Assembly (NCBI GenBank): GCA_017882405.1
Contig: JADGPO010000173.1
Span: forward strand, 1-56,039
Length of the DNA stretch: 56,039 nucleotides
Reading direction: 5' to 3'
Source of the DNA: Solirubrobacteraceae bacterium
Lineage (GTDB): Bacteria > Actinomycetota > Thermoleophilia > Solirubrobacterales > Solirubrobacteraceae
Part shown: positions 35,347-42,144 of the stretch, piece after piece
How the letters are laid out: each line of letters starts with the position of its first letter
How positions within the stretch are numbered: the stretch's first letter is position 1
Translations under genes and position numbers: made by a program
Notes under the pieces: generated by a model
Database searches by the model: none
What the model was told of the DNA's origin: nothing
The model's input: only the letters and a program-made list of their open reading frames with translations

Positions 35347-35437
35347 CTCCTGCGTTCCGGCGCTTGGCGGTTGAAGGGAATAGCTGCGCGCGTCGGGTGC
35401 TTCCGTAAACCCCCTGCCTTCCCCCCTTTAACTCTTT

Positions 35438-36067
35438 ATGCCGATTGCTTTCAAAGAATGGGCCGTCACTGTGCGGGCGCTCGCCGAAGGTGAGCAGCTT
35501 CTAACGCTTCGCAAGGGCGGTATCCGTGAGCCCGAGAAACATTTCAAGCTCGATCATCAGCGCTTCTTCCTGTACCCGACGTTTGATCATCAGCGCGCCG
35601 ACCTGGTGCGTGAGTCACACCGTCCCGAGCTCTCACGAGCGCTCGAGGAGGGCGTGTGGTCAGACGGCGAGCCGCATCCGCAGGCGCTGCACCGCGGCGA
35701 GGAGCTCGCGCAGCCCGACCGGGTGCGGATCCGTGCCTGGGCCGAGGTGGCCGCCCACTTCACGGTGACCGATCGTCGCGCGATCGACGCCCTGTCACCG
35801 TTCTACGTGTGGACGACCGACTACGCCGAGAAGCGGCTGGCCTGGAAGCGTCGCCACCCGCTGCACGTGATCCTGCTGCGTACCTACCGCATCCCCCGGC
35901 CGGTCACGGTCAAGGTGCGCGACGAGTACGGCGGCTGCCGGTCATGGCTGGAGCTCACGCGAGACCTCCCCTTCGAGGGCACCCCGGTGCTCTCCGATGA
36001 GGAGTTCGAGCGTGCGTCCGAGGAGATCGCCTCGATCACCTCCGACCGCCAGCCGGTCCTCGTTTAG
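35438..36067 (+). CDS. DUF1802 family protein
   Basis: A 209-residue soluble protein of the uncharacterised DUF1802 family (family recognition by pattern). It starts PIAFKEWAVTVRALAEGEQLLTLRKGGI (in two pieces: the FKEWAV strand and the LRKGGI turn), then FFLYPTFDHQRADLV, a WAEVAAHFTVTD segment, and a conserved YAEKRLAWKRRHPLHVILLR stretch. A well-formed promoter lies upstream, so it begins its own transcript. The next gene follows 49 bp later after a perfect hairpin. No enzymatic motif is visible. Confidence 0.72.
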   Translation: MPIAFKEWAVTVRALAEGEQLLTLRKGGIREPEKHFKLDHQRFFLYPTFDHQRADLVRESHRPELSRALEEGVWSDGEPHPQALHRGEELAQPDRVRIRAWAEVAAHFTVTDRRAIDALSPFYVWTTDYAEKRLAWKRRHPLHVILLRTYRIPRPVTVKVRDEYGGCRSWLELTRDLPFEGTPVLSDEEFERASEEIASITSDRQPVLV

Positions 36068-36076
36068 GTCGGACCC

Positions 36077-36103
36077 GTCGTGCGCGCCCGGGGCGCGCAC
36101 GAC
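36077..36103. repeat. perfect 12-bp stem, 3-base loop hairpin between two plus-strand genes
   Basis: GTCGTGCGCGCC, loop CGG, then the exact reverse complement. It begins nine bases after the DUF1802 stop. No T-run follows, so it is not a standard intrinsic terminator. It ends two bases before the AGGAG (36106-36110) of the next gene, so it could block ribosome access, protect the upstream mRNA end or act as a Rho-aided terminator. Confidence 0.8.
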
Positions 36104-36116
36104 GCAGGAGCCATAG

Positions 36117-36875
36117 ATGGCCTGGGTCGAGACGGTCTCGGCCTCGTTCCGCGCCCGCCACGCGTCGGCCGACGCTGATGACGCCCACCTGGTGCTGCTC
36201 TCGTTGGAGCGCGTTCGCGACCAACTGGGCCGCGTGTTCCCGCATACGCCGTCGGAGATCACCGTGATCCTCCATGGCGGCCCGGTCGCCTTGGCGCTGA
36301 CCAATCCGCTGCTGCCGCTCACCTGGCTCGTGACCGCGCCCACGGCGCGGCGCTACGTGGCCGGCTGGGCGGGTCCAGGCGACCTGCACGTGCTCTCGCC
36401 GGCGGCGCTGCGCGAACGGGCCTCCAATGTCCCGGGGTCCCGCCTGATGCTCGACCGCACGGCGTCGTGCCTGTACGCGCGGCGGGTGATCGCCGAGAAC
36501 AACCCGGACCTGGCCAGGGTCATGGGCCTGATCCGCTACCAGCGGACCTTGCGCTGGGCGTGGCTGCTGGAGGGCTCGGCCCGCTGGTTCGGCGGTCAGA
36601 CCGAGCACGCCCGCTCGGCGATCGCCCGGCGCCTGCGCGAGGGCGGGCGTCCCAGCTTCCCGCCCGGGCTTCGCGACGCGCCGCTGCTGGGGGGAACCGT
36701 GATCGACCTGCTGGCGCGCGAGACCGGTGAGCGGGCCGCGGCGCGCTTCTGCTGCCGGCTGGATCCGCAGGGGCCCGAGGCGGCGCTCACGCGGGCCTTC
36801 GGGGGACGCTCCCTGGTGCACACCGAGGGCGCGTGGCGCTCTCATCTGTCGCGCCTGGCCTCCGCCAGTCAGTGA
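36117..36875 (+). CDS. conserved-looking protein of unknown function, protease-fold remnant possible
   Basis: A 252-residue protein starting at ATG 36117 with AGGAG six bases upstream. The middle resembles the helix after the active site of gluzincin proteases (WLLEGSARWFGGQ), but no HExxH is present, so any protease activity is unlikely. A C-terminal segment LGGTVIDLLARETGERAAARF continues that pattern. The N-terminal half has a strand-rich region with LHGGPVALALTNP. It follows DUF1802 after a hairpin and converges with the DUF2007 gene, overlapping by 7 bp. Family not identified. Confidence 0.6.
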   Translation: MAWVETVSASFRARHASADADDAHLVLLSLERVRDQLGRVFPHTPSEITVILHGGPVALALTNPLLPLTWLVTAPTARRYVAGWAGPGDLHVLSPAALRERASNVPGSRLMLDRTASCLYARRVIAENNPDLARVMGLIRYQRTLRWAWLLEGSARWFGGQTEHARSAIARRLREGGRPSFPPGLRDAPLLGGTVIDLLARETGERAAARFCCRLDPQGPEAALTRAFGGRSLVHTEGAWRSHLSRLASASQ

Positions 36876-37276
36876 ACGAGCTGGGCGAGCAGCCAGATCG
36901 CCAGCACGCCTAGGGCGAGCGCCCCCAGCAGGCCGATGAGCAGCCGCCCCGGGCCCGCCGTCCCCGGCGCTGACGGCTGGGCGTCGATCAGCTCGGCCTG
37001 CAGCAGCACCTCGTGGGCGGTGGCCATCCCCGAGCGGGCGACCATGATGTCGCGGGGGCCGGCGGCGAGCATGTCCGGCACGTCGAATCCGGCGCTGCGG
37101 CGAAGCAGGCTCGGCACGCCCTCCTCCAGCAGCAGTCCCTGGATGAATTCGGCCTCCGATTGATTGCGGGCCCAGGCGACGCGCACCAGCTCGCCCTCGG
37201 TCAGCTGCGGCTCGATCTTGCTGGCGCGGTCGTGACGCTCGGAAACCCGTCCGGTGATCCCGCCGCCCGCCGGCAT
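36869..37276 (-). CDS. DUF2007-like protein with C-terminal transmembrane helix
   Basis: A 135-residue protein. A globular part (about residues 28-95) resembles the putative signal-transducing DUF2007 fold: LVRVAWARNQSEAEFIQ, LLLEEGVPSLLRR, DVPDML and PRDIMVARSG. It ends in a transmembrane helix (about 112-133). The N-terminus is charged. It is the last gene of the eight-gene cysteine-related operon, two bases after mec. Its stop overlaps the end of the convergent gene by 7 bp, leaving no room for a conventional terminator. Role unknown. Confidence 0.72.
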   Translation of the reverse strand: MPAGGGITGRVSERHDRASKIEPQLTEGELVRVAWARNQSEAEFIQGLLLEEGVPSLLRRSAGFDVPDMLAAGPRDIMVARSGMATAHEVLLQAELIDAQPSAPGTAGPGRLLIGLLGALALGVLAIWLLAQLVH

Positions 37277-37278
37277 CG

Positions 37279-37671
37279 TCAGCTCACCTGCAGCTCGGTC
37301 TCGGAGACCTGGCCGTCGCGGATCTCATAGGCGCGCACCTCGGGCTCGTCGCCGGCGACGCCCACGATCACGTACAGCGCCTCGGGATAGAAGGCGAGGT
37401 TGACGTCGGTCTGTGATGGATACGGCTCCGAGCGCGTGTGCGAGTGATAGATGCCGCCCAGCTCCAGGTCCTCGTCCTCGATCGCCATCTGGATGCGGTA
37501 CTGCTCGGCGCCGTCGATCTCGTAGCGCAGCGGACTGGCGGCGGCATTGGTGGCGCGGTGGACCTTGACGGCCTCGCCGTTGCGCGAAGCGATCATCCCG
37601 CAGCACTCGTCGGGGGCGTCCTGCAGCGCGTGGGCCACCATCTCGTGAAACAGCTCCTGGGAGATCCGCAT
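37279..37671 (-). CDS. mec: Mec-type JAMM/JAB metalloprotease (CysO-cysteine peptidase)
   Basis: Zn protease that in Mycobacterium tuberculosis releases cysteine from CysO-cysteine. At 130 residues it has the complete JAMM motif: an acidic residue in DECCGM (about 21-26), then H76-x-H78 followed by S86 and D89 (HSHTRSEPYPSQTD). ATG 37671 gives a start at the first beta-strand; an in-frame ATG at 37710 overlaps the ferritin-like gene. It shares the operon with cysO, cysM and the activating enzyme. It may also trim the carrier's C-terminal Ala-Ser (inference). Confidence 0.9.
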   Translation of the reverse strand: MRISQELFHEMVAHALQDAPDECCGMIASRNGEAVKVHRATNAAASPLRYEIDGAEQYRIQMAIEDEDLELGGIYHSHTRSEPYPSQTDVNLAFYPEALYVIVGVAGDEPEVRAYEIRDGQVSETELQVS

Positions 37672-37699
37672 CGTGAGGCTCGAGGCTACCAACGGCCGA

Positions 37700-38239
37700 T
37701 CATTGAACACCCTGCACGAGCCCGTCGGGAACGGCGGCAGGGATCATGCCGGGGTTCAGAAGCTCTGAGACGATCGCGTCGTGCTGAGCGTCGGAGGCCA
37801 TGATCTGGGCGGCGAGCACGATCAGGCCCGGGTCGCGCATCTCGTGCAGGGCGACGAAGTAGGCGCCGACGGCGACGCGCTCGAGCGACAGGAGCAGGAA
37901 CAGCGCGTCCTTGGCGCCCCGCAGGTGGCCGAGCCGTCCGCCGATGTTGCGCCGCGCCAGGTACCGGTTGGCGACGGCCATGCTGGGCGGTGGTGAGGGC
38001 GCAACGGCGTGCCGGGCGGTCAGCTGAGCGCGCAGGGCGTCGACGTGGGCCTGCTCGTGGTCGCGCAGCTGGGCGACCACCGGATGGGCGGACCGAGGCA
38101 GGACCGGCGACACGAGCACGTGGTCATAGCCGTAGAGCACAAGCAGCTCGAGGCGCATCAGGCGCTGGAGGCGAGTGGTATCCGTACCCGTCGACGGAGG
38201 TGAGAGCAGCTCGCGCCGTGTCGTTGTGACGTCGGCCAC
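37700..38239 (-). CDS. ferritin-like four-helix protein, cytoplasmic
   Basis: A 179-residue helical protein with a ferritin-like diiron pattern: Glu in helix 1 (RLELLVLYGYDH), E-x-x-H in helix 2 (HEQAHVDAL), Glu in helix 3 (LSLERVAVGAYF) and D-x-x-H in helix 4 (SDAQHDAIV). No signal peptide. It is homologous in layout to the next gene upstream, so the pair arose by duplication or a shared family. It lies between the lipoprotein paralogue and mec in the cysteine operon. Metal binding is predicted, function unknown. Confidence 0.75.
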   Translation of the reverse strand: MADVTTTRRELLSPPSTGTDTTRLQRLMRLELLVLYGYDHVLVSPVLPRSAHPVVAQLRDHEQAHVDALRAQLTARHAVAPSPPPSMAVANRYLARRNIGGRLGHLRGAKDALFLLLSLERVAVGAYFVALHEMRDPGLIVLAAQIMASDAQHDAIVSELLNPGMIPAAVPDGLVQGVQ

Positions 38240-38245
38240 GTCCGA

Positions 38246-38827
38246 TCACTCTTTGCCGGTGACGAGCGGGCCCGCCAGGGCCGGCTGGCCCTGGGCGGCG
38301 CGCAGGATCGCCACGTGCTGGGCATCGCTGGCCAGGATGGTGGACACCGCCGCGCGCACCGGGCCGGGGGAGAGCCGCGGGATCCAGCTCAGGTAGCTGG
38401 CGATCTGCAGCCGCTCCAGCGAGTGCAGCAGGGCCAGCACCTCGCCGGCGTTACGGGGCGAGGGCCCGAGGTCATAGCTGTCGGCGCGGTCCGGCGCCTT
38501 GCCTCCGGCCCCCTTGATGAGCGAGATCAGCTCGCCGGTGTGCTCGAGCTCCTCGGAGAGGAAGGCCTTGGCGCCCTTGACCAGTGAGTGCGGGACAAGC
38601 GGGATGGCGGCAATGTAGGCGGTCACCGTCCGGCGCTCGAGCGCCAGCGCGGCGTTCAGGATCTGCAGATCGGTGCGGACGGCGGGCTCGCTGATCTGAG
38701 TGGATCGCGAGCCGCTCGGCGCCTGCCCGCCGCAGCCGCTGATGATGGCCAGGGCCCCCACCCCCACGATCGCCTGCCCGGCCCCTCTCAGCAGCGCCCG
38801 CCTGGACGCGCCGTCCTCGGTTACCAC
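38246..38827 (-). CDS. Tat-exported ferritin-like lipoprotein
   Basis: A 193-residue protein with a twin-arginine signal (SRRALLRGAG) and lipobox (IISGC, Cys about residue 32), so it should be folded with cofactor and then lipid-anchored outside the membrane. The mature part is a four-helix ferritin-like domain: ALALERRTV, EELEHTGEL (E-x-x-H), HSLERLQIASY and SDAQHVAIL (D-x-x-H). Tat export fits a protein that takes up metal in the cytoplasm. The start overlaps cysM by 7 bp. Resembles PF13668 ferritin-like proteins. Confidence 0.78.
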   Translation of the reverse strand: MVTEDGASRRALLRGAGQAIVGVGALAIISGCGGQAPSGSRSTQISEPAVRTDLQILNAALALERRTVTAYIAAIPLVPHSLVKGAKAFLSEELEHTGELISLIKGAGGKAPDRADSYDLGPSPRNAGEVLALLHSLERLQIASYLSWIPRLSPGPVRAAVSTILASDAQHVAILRAAQGQPALAGPLVTGKE

Positions 38828-39792
38828 CAGACGGTGGAATCCAGGTTCTCGATCTCCTCGACCGGCCGGGTGTAGATCCCCGAGCTCAGGTACTTCCAGC
38901 CGTCGTCGCAGACGATGAAGACGACGTTGCCCTCGTCGATCTCGCCGGCGATCCGCACGGCCACCCGGGCGATCGCCCCCGAGGACACGCCCGCGAACAG
39001 CCGCTCCTCGTCCAGGAGCTTGCGTGTCCAGAGGATCGCGTCGTGGTTGGTGACGAAGATCTTGCGGTCCAGCAACGACAGGTCGATGATCGGCGGGATG
39101 AAGCCGTCGTCCAGCGACCGCAGTCCCTGCACGGGCTCGCCCTGCATCGGCTCGGCGGCCACGATCTTGCAGCTGTCGCCCAGCTCCTCCTTGAGCCGCC
39201 GTCCGTTGCCCATCAGCGTGCCGCCGGTGCCCAGGCCCGCCACGAAGGCGGTCACTTCGTCGAGCTCCTCGAGGATCTCCAGTGCCGTGCCGTTGTAGTG
39301 GGCGTCGGGGTTGGCCTGGTTGCCGTACTGATAGGGCATGTAGTACGAGGCGTCCTTCTCGGCCATGTCCAGCGCCATCTCGACCGCCCCGTTGGAGCCC
39401 TTGGAGCCCTCCGAGTAGACGATCTCGGCGCCGTACATGCGCAGCAGCTCGGTGCGCTCCGGGGTCACGTTCTCCGGCATCACGACCTTCACGCCGTAAC
39501 CCTTGCGTCCGCAGATCATCGCCAGCGAGATGCCGGTGTTGCCGCTGGTGGGCTCCAGGATCGTCTGGCCGGGGCGGATCAGGCCCTTGTCCTCGGCATC
39601 CTCGATCAGGGCCTTGGCGACTCGGTCCTTGACCGAGCCGGTGGGGTTGCGCGACTCCAGCTTGGCCCAGATGCGCACGCCCGGCTTGGGGCTGAGGCGC
39701 TTGAGCTCGACCAGCGGCGTGTGCCCGATCGCCTGGACGATGTCGCCGTAGCGCCCTCCGCAGGGCTTGTTCTGCAACGTCTCGGCGGCCAT
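38821..39792 (-). CDS. cysM: cysteine synthase, CysM type (CysO-thiocarboxylate dependent)
   Basis: PLP enzyme that in M. tuberculosis joins O-phosphoserine with thiocarboxylated CysO to give CysO-cysteine. At 323 residues it has GHTPLVEL, the PLP lysine in NPTGSVKDR (Lys55), the substrate loop EPTSGNTGI, and the PLP phosphate loop GLGTGGTLMG. O-acetylserine-using CysK looks similar, so the CysM call rests on linkage to cysO, mec and the MoeZ-like gene. It ends in an unusual STVWW tail. It overlaps the ferritin-like lipoprotein gene by 7 bp. Confidence 0.92.
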   Translation of the reverse strand: MAAETLQNKPCGGRYGDIVQAIGHTPLVELKRLSPKPGVRIWAKLESRNPTGSVKDRVAKALIEDAEDKGLIRPGQTILEPTSGNTGISLAMICGRKGYGVKVVMPENVTPERTELLRMYGAEIVYSEGSKGSNGAVEMALDMAEKDASYYMPYQYGNQANPDAHYNGTALEILEELDEVTAFVAGLGTGGTLMGNGRRLKEELGDSCKIVAAEPMQGEPVQGLRSLDDGFIPPIIDLSLLDRKIFVTNHDAILWTRKLLDEERLFAGVSSGAIARVAVRIAGEIDEGNVVFIVCDDGWKYLSSGIYTRPVEEIENLDSTVWW

Positions 39793-39838
39793 TACTTCAG
39801 GAAGTGTAGCGGCCGCCGAGCGCGCAGTCAGTGGTCCA

Positions 39839-40399
39839 CTAGTAGCCGTACGGGTTCGTCATGCTGCTGGTGGTGGTCGAGGTGGTCGTGGTGGTCGCGG
39901 GCCCGTTGGTCGCCTTGGTGGGCGAGGCCTCCTTGAAGACGTGCCAGATCCCGCCGAAGCCATGGATGCCCTCGCCGTGCGCCTCGCCCTGCTTGCCCTT
40001 GTCCTTGGAGAAGTTGTAGACGGGGTGGCCGTTGAGGGTCAGCTGCGTGAAGCCCTTGCGCGTGAGCGTCCCGAGCGTGCCCTTGAGCCCGGCGCCCTTG
40101 GTGAGCTTCGCCCCCTTGGCGACCTTGACCGGCGGCCAGAAGCTGAGGCACTGCTGGGAGGCGCACAGGAGGTGCTTGGCGGTCTCGGGCGACAGCTCGT
40201 AGACGGCGACCCCGCGCGGGGTGACGGCGATCGACTCCGTCTTCGAGCCGACCTGCACCGAGTTGCCGACGCCCAGGGTGGGGGACTTCGAGCCGGCGGA
40301 GCCGGCGAGCGTGAGCACGCCCACGGCTGCCGCGACGAGAATCGCCGAGCCGGCCGCGGCCAGGCGCCGGCGACCGGAGAAGTGTGGGGAAGGTTTCAT
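39839..40399 (-). CDS. secreted repeat protein (PF03640-like)
   Basis: A 186-residue exported protein. A signal peptide (basic, then AILVAAAVGVLTLAGSAG) is followed by two copies of the short repeat seen in PF03640 proteins: VAVYEL ... CASQQCLSFWPPV, and HPVYNF ... GFGGIWHVF. The C-terminus is a Thr/Ser-rich linker ending NPYGY. ATG 40399 has AAGGAG nine bases upstream. Function of the family is unknown. Its place between cysO and cysM is unexpected for a secreted protein and may reflect a shared response rather than the same pathway. Confidence 0.75.
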   Translation of the reverse strand: MKPSPHFSGRRRLAAAGSAILVAAAVGVLTLAGSAGSKSPTLGVGNSVQVGSKTESIAVTPRGVAVYELSPETAKHLLCASQQCLSFWPPVKVAKGAKLTKGAGLKGTLGTLTRKGFTQLTLNGHPVYNFSKDKGKQGEAHGEGIHGFGGIWHVFKEASPTKATNGPATTTTTSTTTSSMTNPYGY

Positions 40400-40486
40400 C
40401 GGGGAGGACTCCTTTGGAGTTGGCATCTGCAAGAGCAGACGCCAATCCGCCCGAGTCCTTCCCGGTGCCCACGGAGCCTCTGGTCG

Positions 40487-40765
40487 CTAGCTCGCCCCGC
40501 CCGCCATGGCGGGCAGGATCACCAGCGTGTCGGAGGCGCCGACCTCGGTCTCGAGACCGTCGAGCACGCGCACATCCTCGTCGTTGAGGTAGACGTTCAC
40601 ATAGCGGTTCAGCCCGCCGTCGGCGGCGAACAGCTGGGTCTGCGTGTCCGGGTGGCTGTCGGCGACCGAGCGCAGGATCTCTCCGACGTTGGACCCGTCG
40701 GCGCTCAGCTCCTTCTCGCCGCCCACCGACGGGCGCAGCACTGGGGGAATTCTGATGGTGGCCAT
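40487..40765 (-). CDS. cysO: MoaD/ThiS-family sulfur carrier CysO with Gly-Gly-Ala-Ser end
   Basis: A 92-residue ubiquitin-like carrier. Active carriers end in Gly-Gly and are adenylated, then thiocarboxylated. Here the chain ends AMAGGAS: two residues follow the Gly-Gly (89-90), so it should be inactive until Ala-Ser is removed. Typical sequence is IRIPPVLRPSVGGEKEL at the start and RYVNVYLNDEDVRVLDGLET (in pieces). It sits just downstream of the activating enzyme and upstream of cysM, with a JAMM protease in the same operon, so maturation by Mec is plausible. Confidence 0.9.
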   Translation of the reverse strand: MATIRIPPVLRPSVGGEKELSADGSNVGEILRSVADSHPDTQTQLFAADGGLNRYVNVYLNDEDVRVLDGLETEVGASDTLVILPAMAGGAS

Positions 40766-40812
40766 GCCTCGGAGCCTAGCTACTGGTCAGTCGGCGCGGT
40801 GGCGGCCACGAG

Positions 40813-41994
40813 CTAGTGGGCGCCGGCGCAGAACGCCTCGTAGTCCGGGAACACGCCCATCTCGTCGTCGCCGATCTCCTCGGGATGACGCGAGCAGATC
40901 GGGCAGTCGGGATCGCGCCGGATCTTGACCTCGCTGAGCGTGGCGGCCAGCGCGTCGTACATCAGCAGCCGGCCGATCGCGGGATCGCCCTCGCCCAGGA
41001 TCAGCTTGATCACCTCGGTGGCCTGCAGCAGGCCCATCGTCCCCGGCAGCACGCCCAGGACGCCGTTGGCGCCGCACGAGGGGGCCAACTCCGCCGGCGG
41101 CGGCGACGGGAACAGGCAGCGGTAGCAGGGACCGTCATAGGGCTTGAACACCGACAGCTGACCCTCGAAGCCGAGGATCGCGGCCGACACCACGGGGATC
41201 TGCAGGCGCACGGAGGCATCGTTGAGCAGGTAGCGCGTGGGGAAGTTGTCGAGCCCGTCGACCACGATGTCGTAGTCGGGGAGGATGTCCATGATGTTGT
41301 CGGGGCCCAGCCGGACCGCGTACTTCTGCACGTTGACGTCCGGATTGAGCGCCTTGATCGTCTCCTCGGCGGAGTCGACCTTTGGCACGCCCACCCGGTC
41401 GGTGTTGTGGATCACCTGGCGCTGCAGGTTGGACAGGTCAACGGTGTCGTCGTCGACGATGCCCAGCGTGCCCACGCCGGCGGCGGCCAGGTACAGCGCC
41501 GTCGGCGAGCCCAGCCCGCCGGCTCCCAGCAGCAGCACCTTGGCGTCGAGCAGCTTCTGCTGGCCCTCGATCCCGACCTCCGGCAACAGCAGGTGCCGGG
41601 AGTACCGGTCGCGCTGCTCGGCGGTCAGGGTGCGCGGCTGCTCGACGTGGTAGCCGCGGTCCTTCCACAGCGTGATGCCGCCGGTCATCGACTCGACGTT
41701 CTCGTAACCGAGGTCCTCGGTCAGCGTGCGCGCCGCCCAGGCCGAGCGGTTGCCCGACTGGCAGTAGAGGATCACGTGCTGCGAGCGATCGGGGGCGGCG
41801 CCCTCGATCCGCGACTCCAAGAACGACTTGGGGACGTGCTTGGCGCCCGGGACGTGGCCGGTCGACCACTCCTCGGCCTCGCGGACGTCGATCACGACCG
41901 CGCCGTTGCCGAGCTGCTCACGCACGGCCGACGGGTCGACCTCCTCGATCCTGCTCTTGATCTGGCGGAGTACCTCCGCTCCGGACGGCGTCAT
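40813..41994 (-). CDS. moeZ: MoeZ/MoeB-like E1 activating enzyme with N-terminal rhodanese
   Basis: Adenylates the CysO C-terminus and loads sulfur. At 393 residues, a rhodanese domain (about 15-105) carries the active Cys78 in YCQSGNRSAW. It is followed by a ThiF/MoeB domain with LLLGAGGLGSPTALYLAAAG, the arginine-finger region SNLQRQV, and Zn cysteines in CYRC and CPIC. In the M. tuberculosis enzyme the order is reversed (E1 domain first, rhodanese last). ATG 41994 is used; ATG 42006 is in frame. It heads the operon, below a candidate operator. Confidence 0.92.
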   Translation of the reverse strand: MTPSGAEVLRQIKSRIEEVDPSAVREQLGNGAVVIDVREAEEWSTGHVPGAKHVPKSFLESRIEGAAPDRSQHVILYCQSGNRSAWAARTLTEDLGYENVESMTGGITLWKDRGYHVEQPRTLTAEQRDRYSRHLLLPEVGIEGQQKLLDAKVLLLGAGGLGSPTALYLAAAGVGTLGIVDDDTVDLSNLQRQVIHNTDRVGVPKVDSAEETIKALNPDVNVQKYAVRLGPDNIMDILPDYDIVVDGLDNFPTRYLLNDASVRLQIPVVSAAILGFEGQLSVFKPYDGPCYRCLFPSPPPAELAPSCGANGVLGVLPGTMGLLQATEVIKLILGEGDPAIGRLLMYDALAATLSEVKIRRDPDCPICSRHPEEIGDDEMGVFPDYEAFCAGAH

Positions 41995-42028
41995 CGCGTA
42001 AAACACCTCAAAGCCAGTAGGGATTCCA

Positions 42029-42044
42029 ATACTTCACGGAGTAT
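42029..42044 (-). promoter_or_regulatory. inverted repeat overlapping a TATACT -10 box upstream of moeZ
   Basis: ATACT and AGTAT flank six bases (ATACTTCACGGAGTAT on the plus strand). Read on the minus strand the element includes TATACT, a good -10 hexamer (42045-42040). A further half-like GAAGTA is at 42053-42058. The layout fits a repressor covering the promoter of the cysteine operon; an Rrf2-type (IscR/CymR-like) regulator is one guess. No regulator gene is adjacent. Confidence 0.4.
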
Positions 42045-42144
42045 AGCGCCCTGAAGTACCGCCCAGACTAGTCCGCCGGGGCGCCGGAAGGAGCGGCGAG
42101 TGGCCTCGGGAGGGAGCTTGGCGGCCACTAGGATCCACCGCGCG

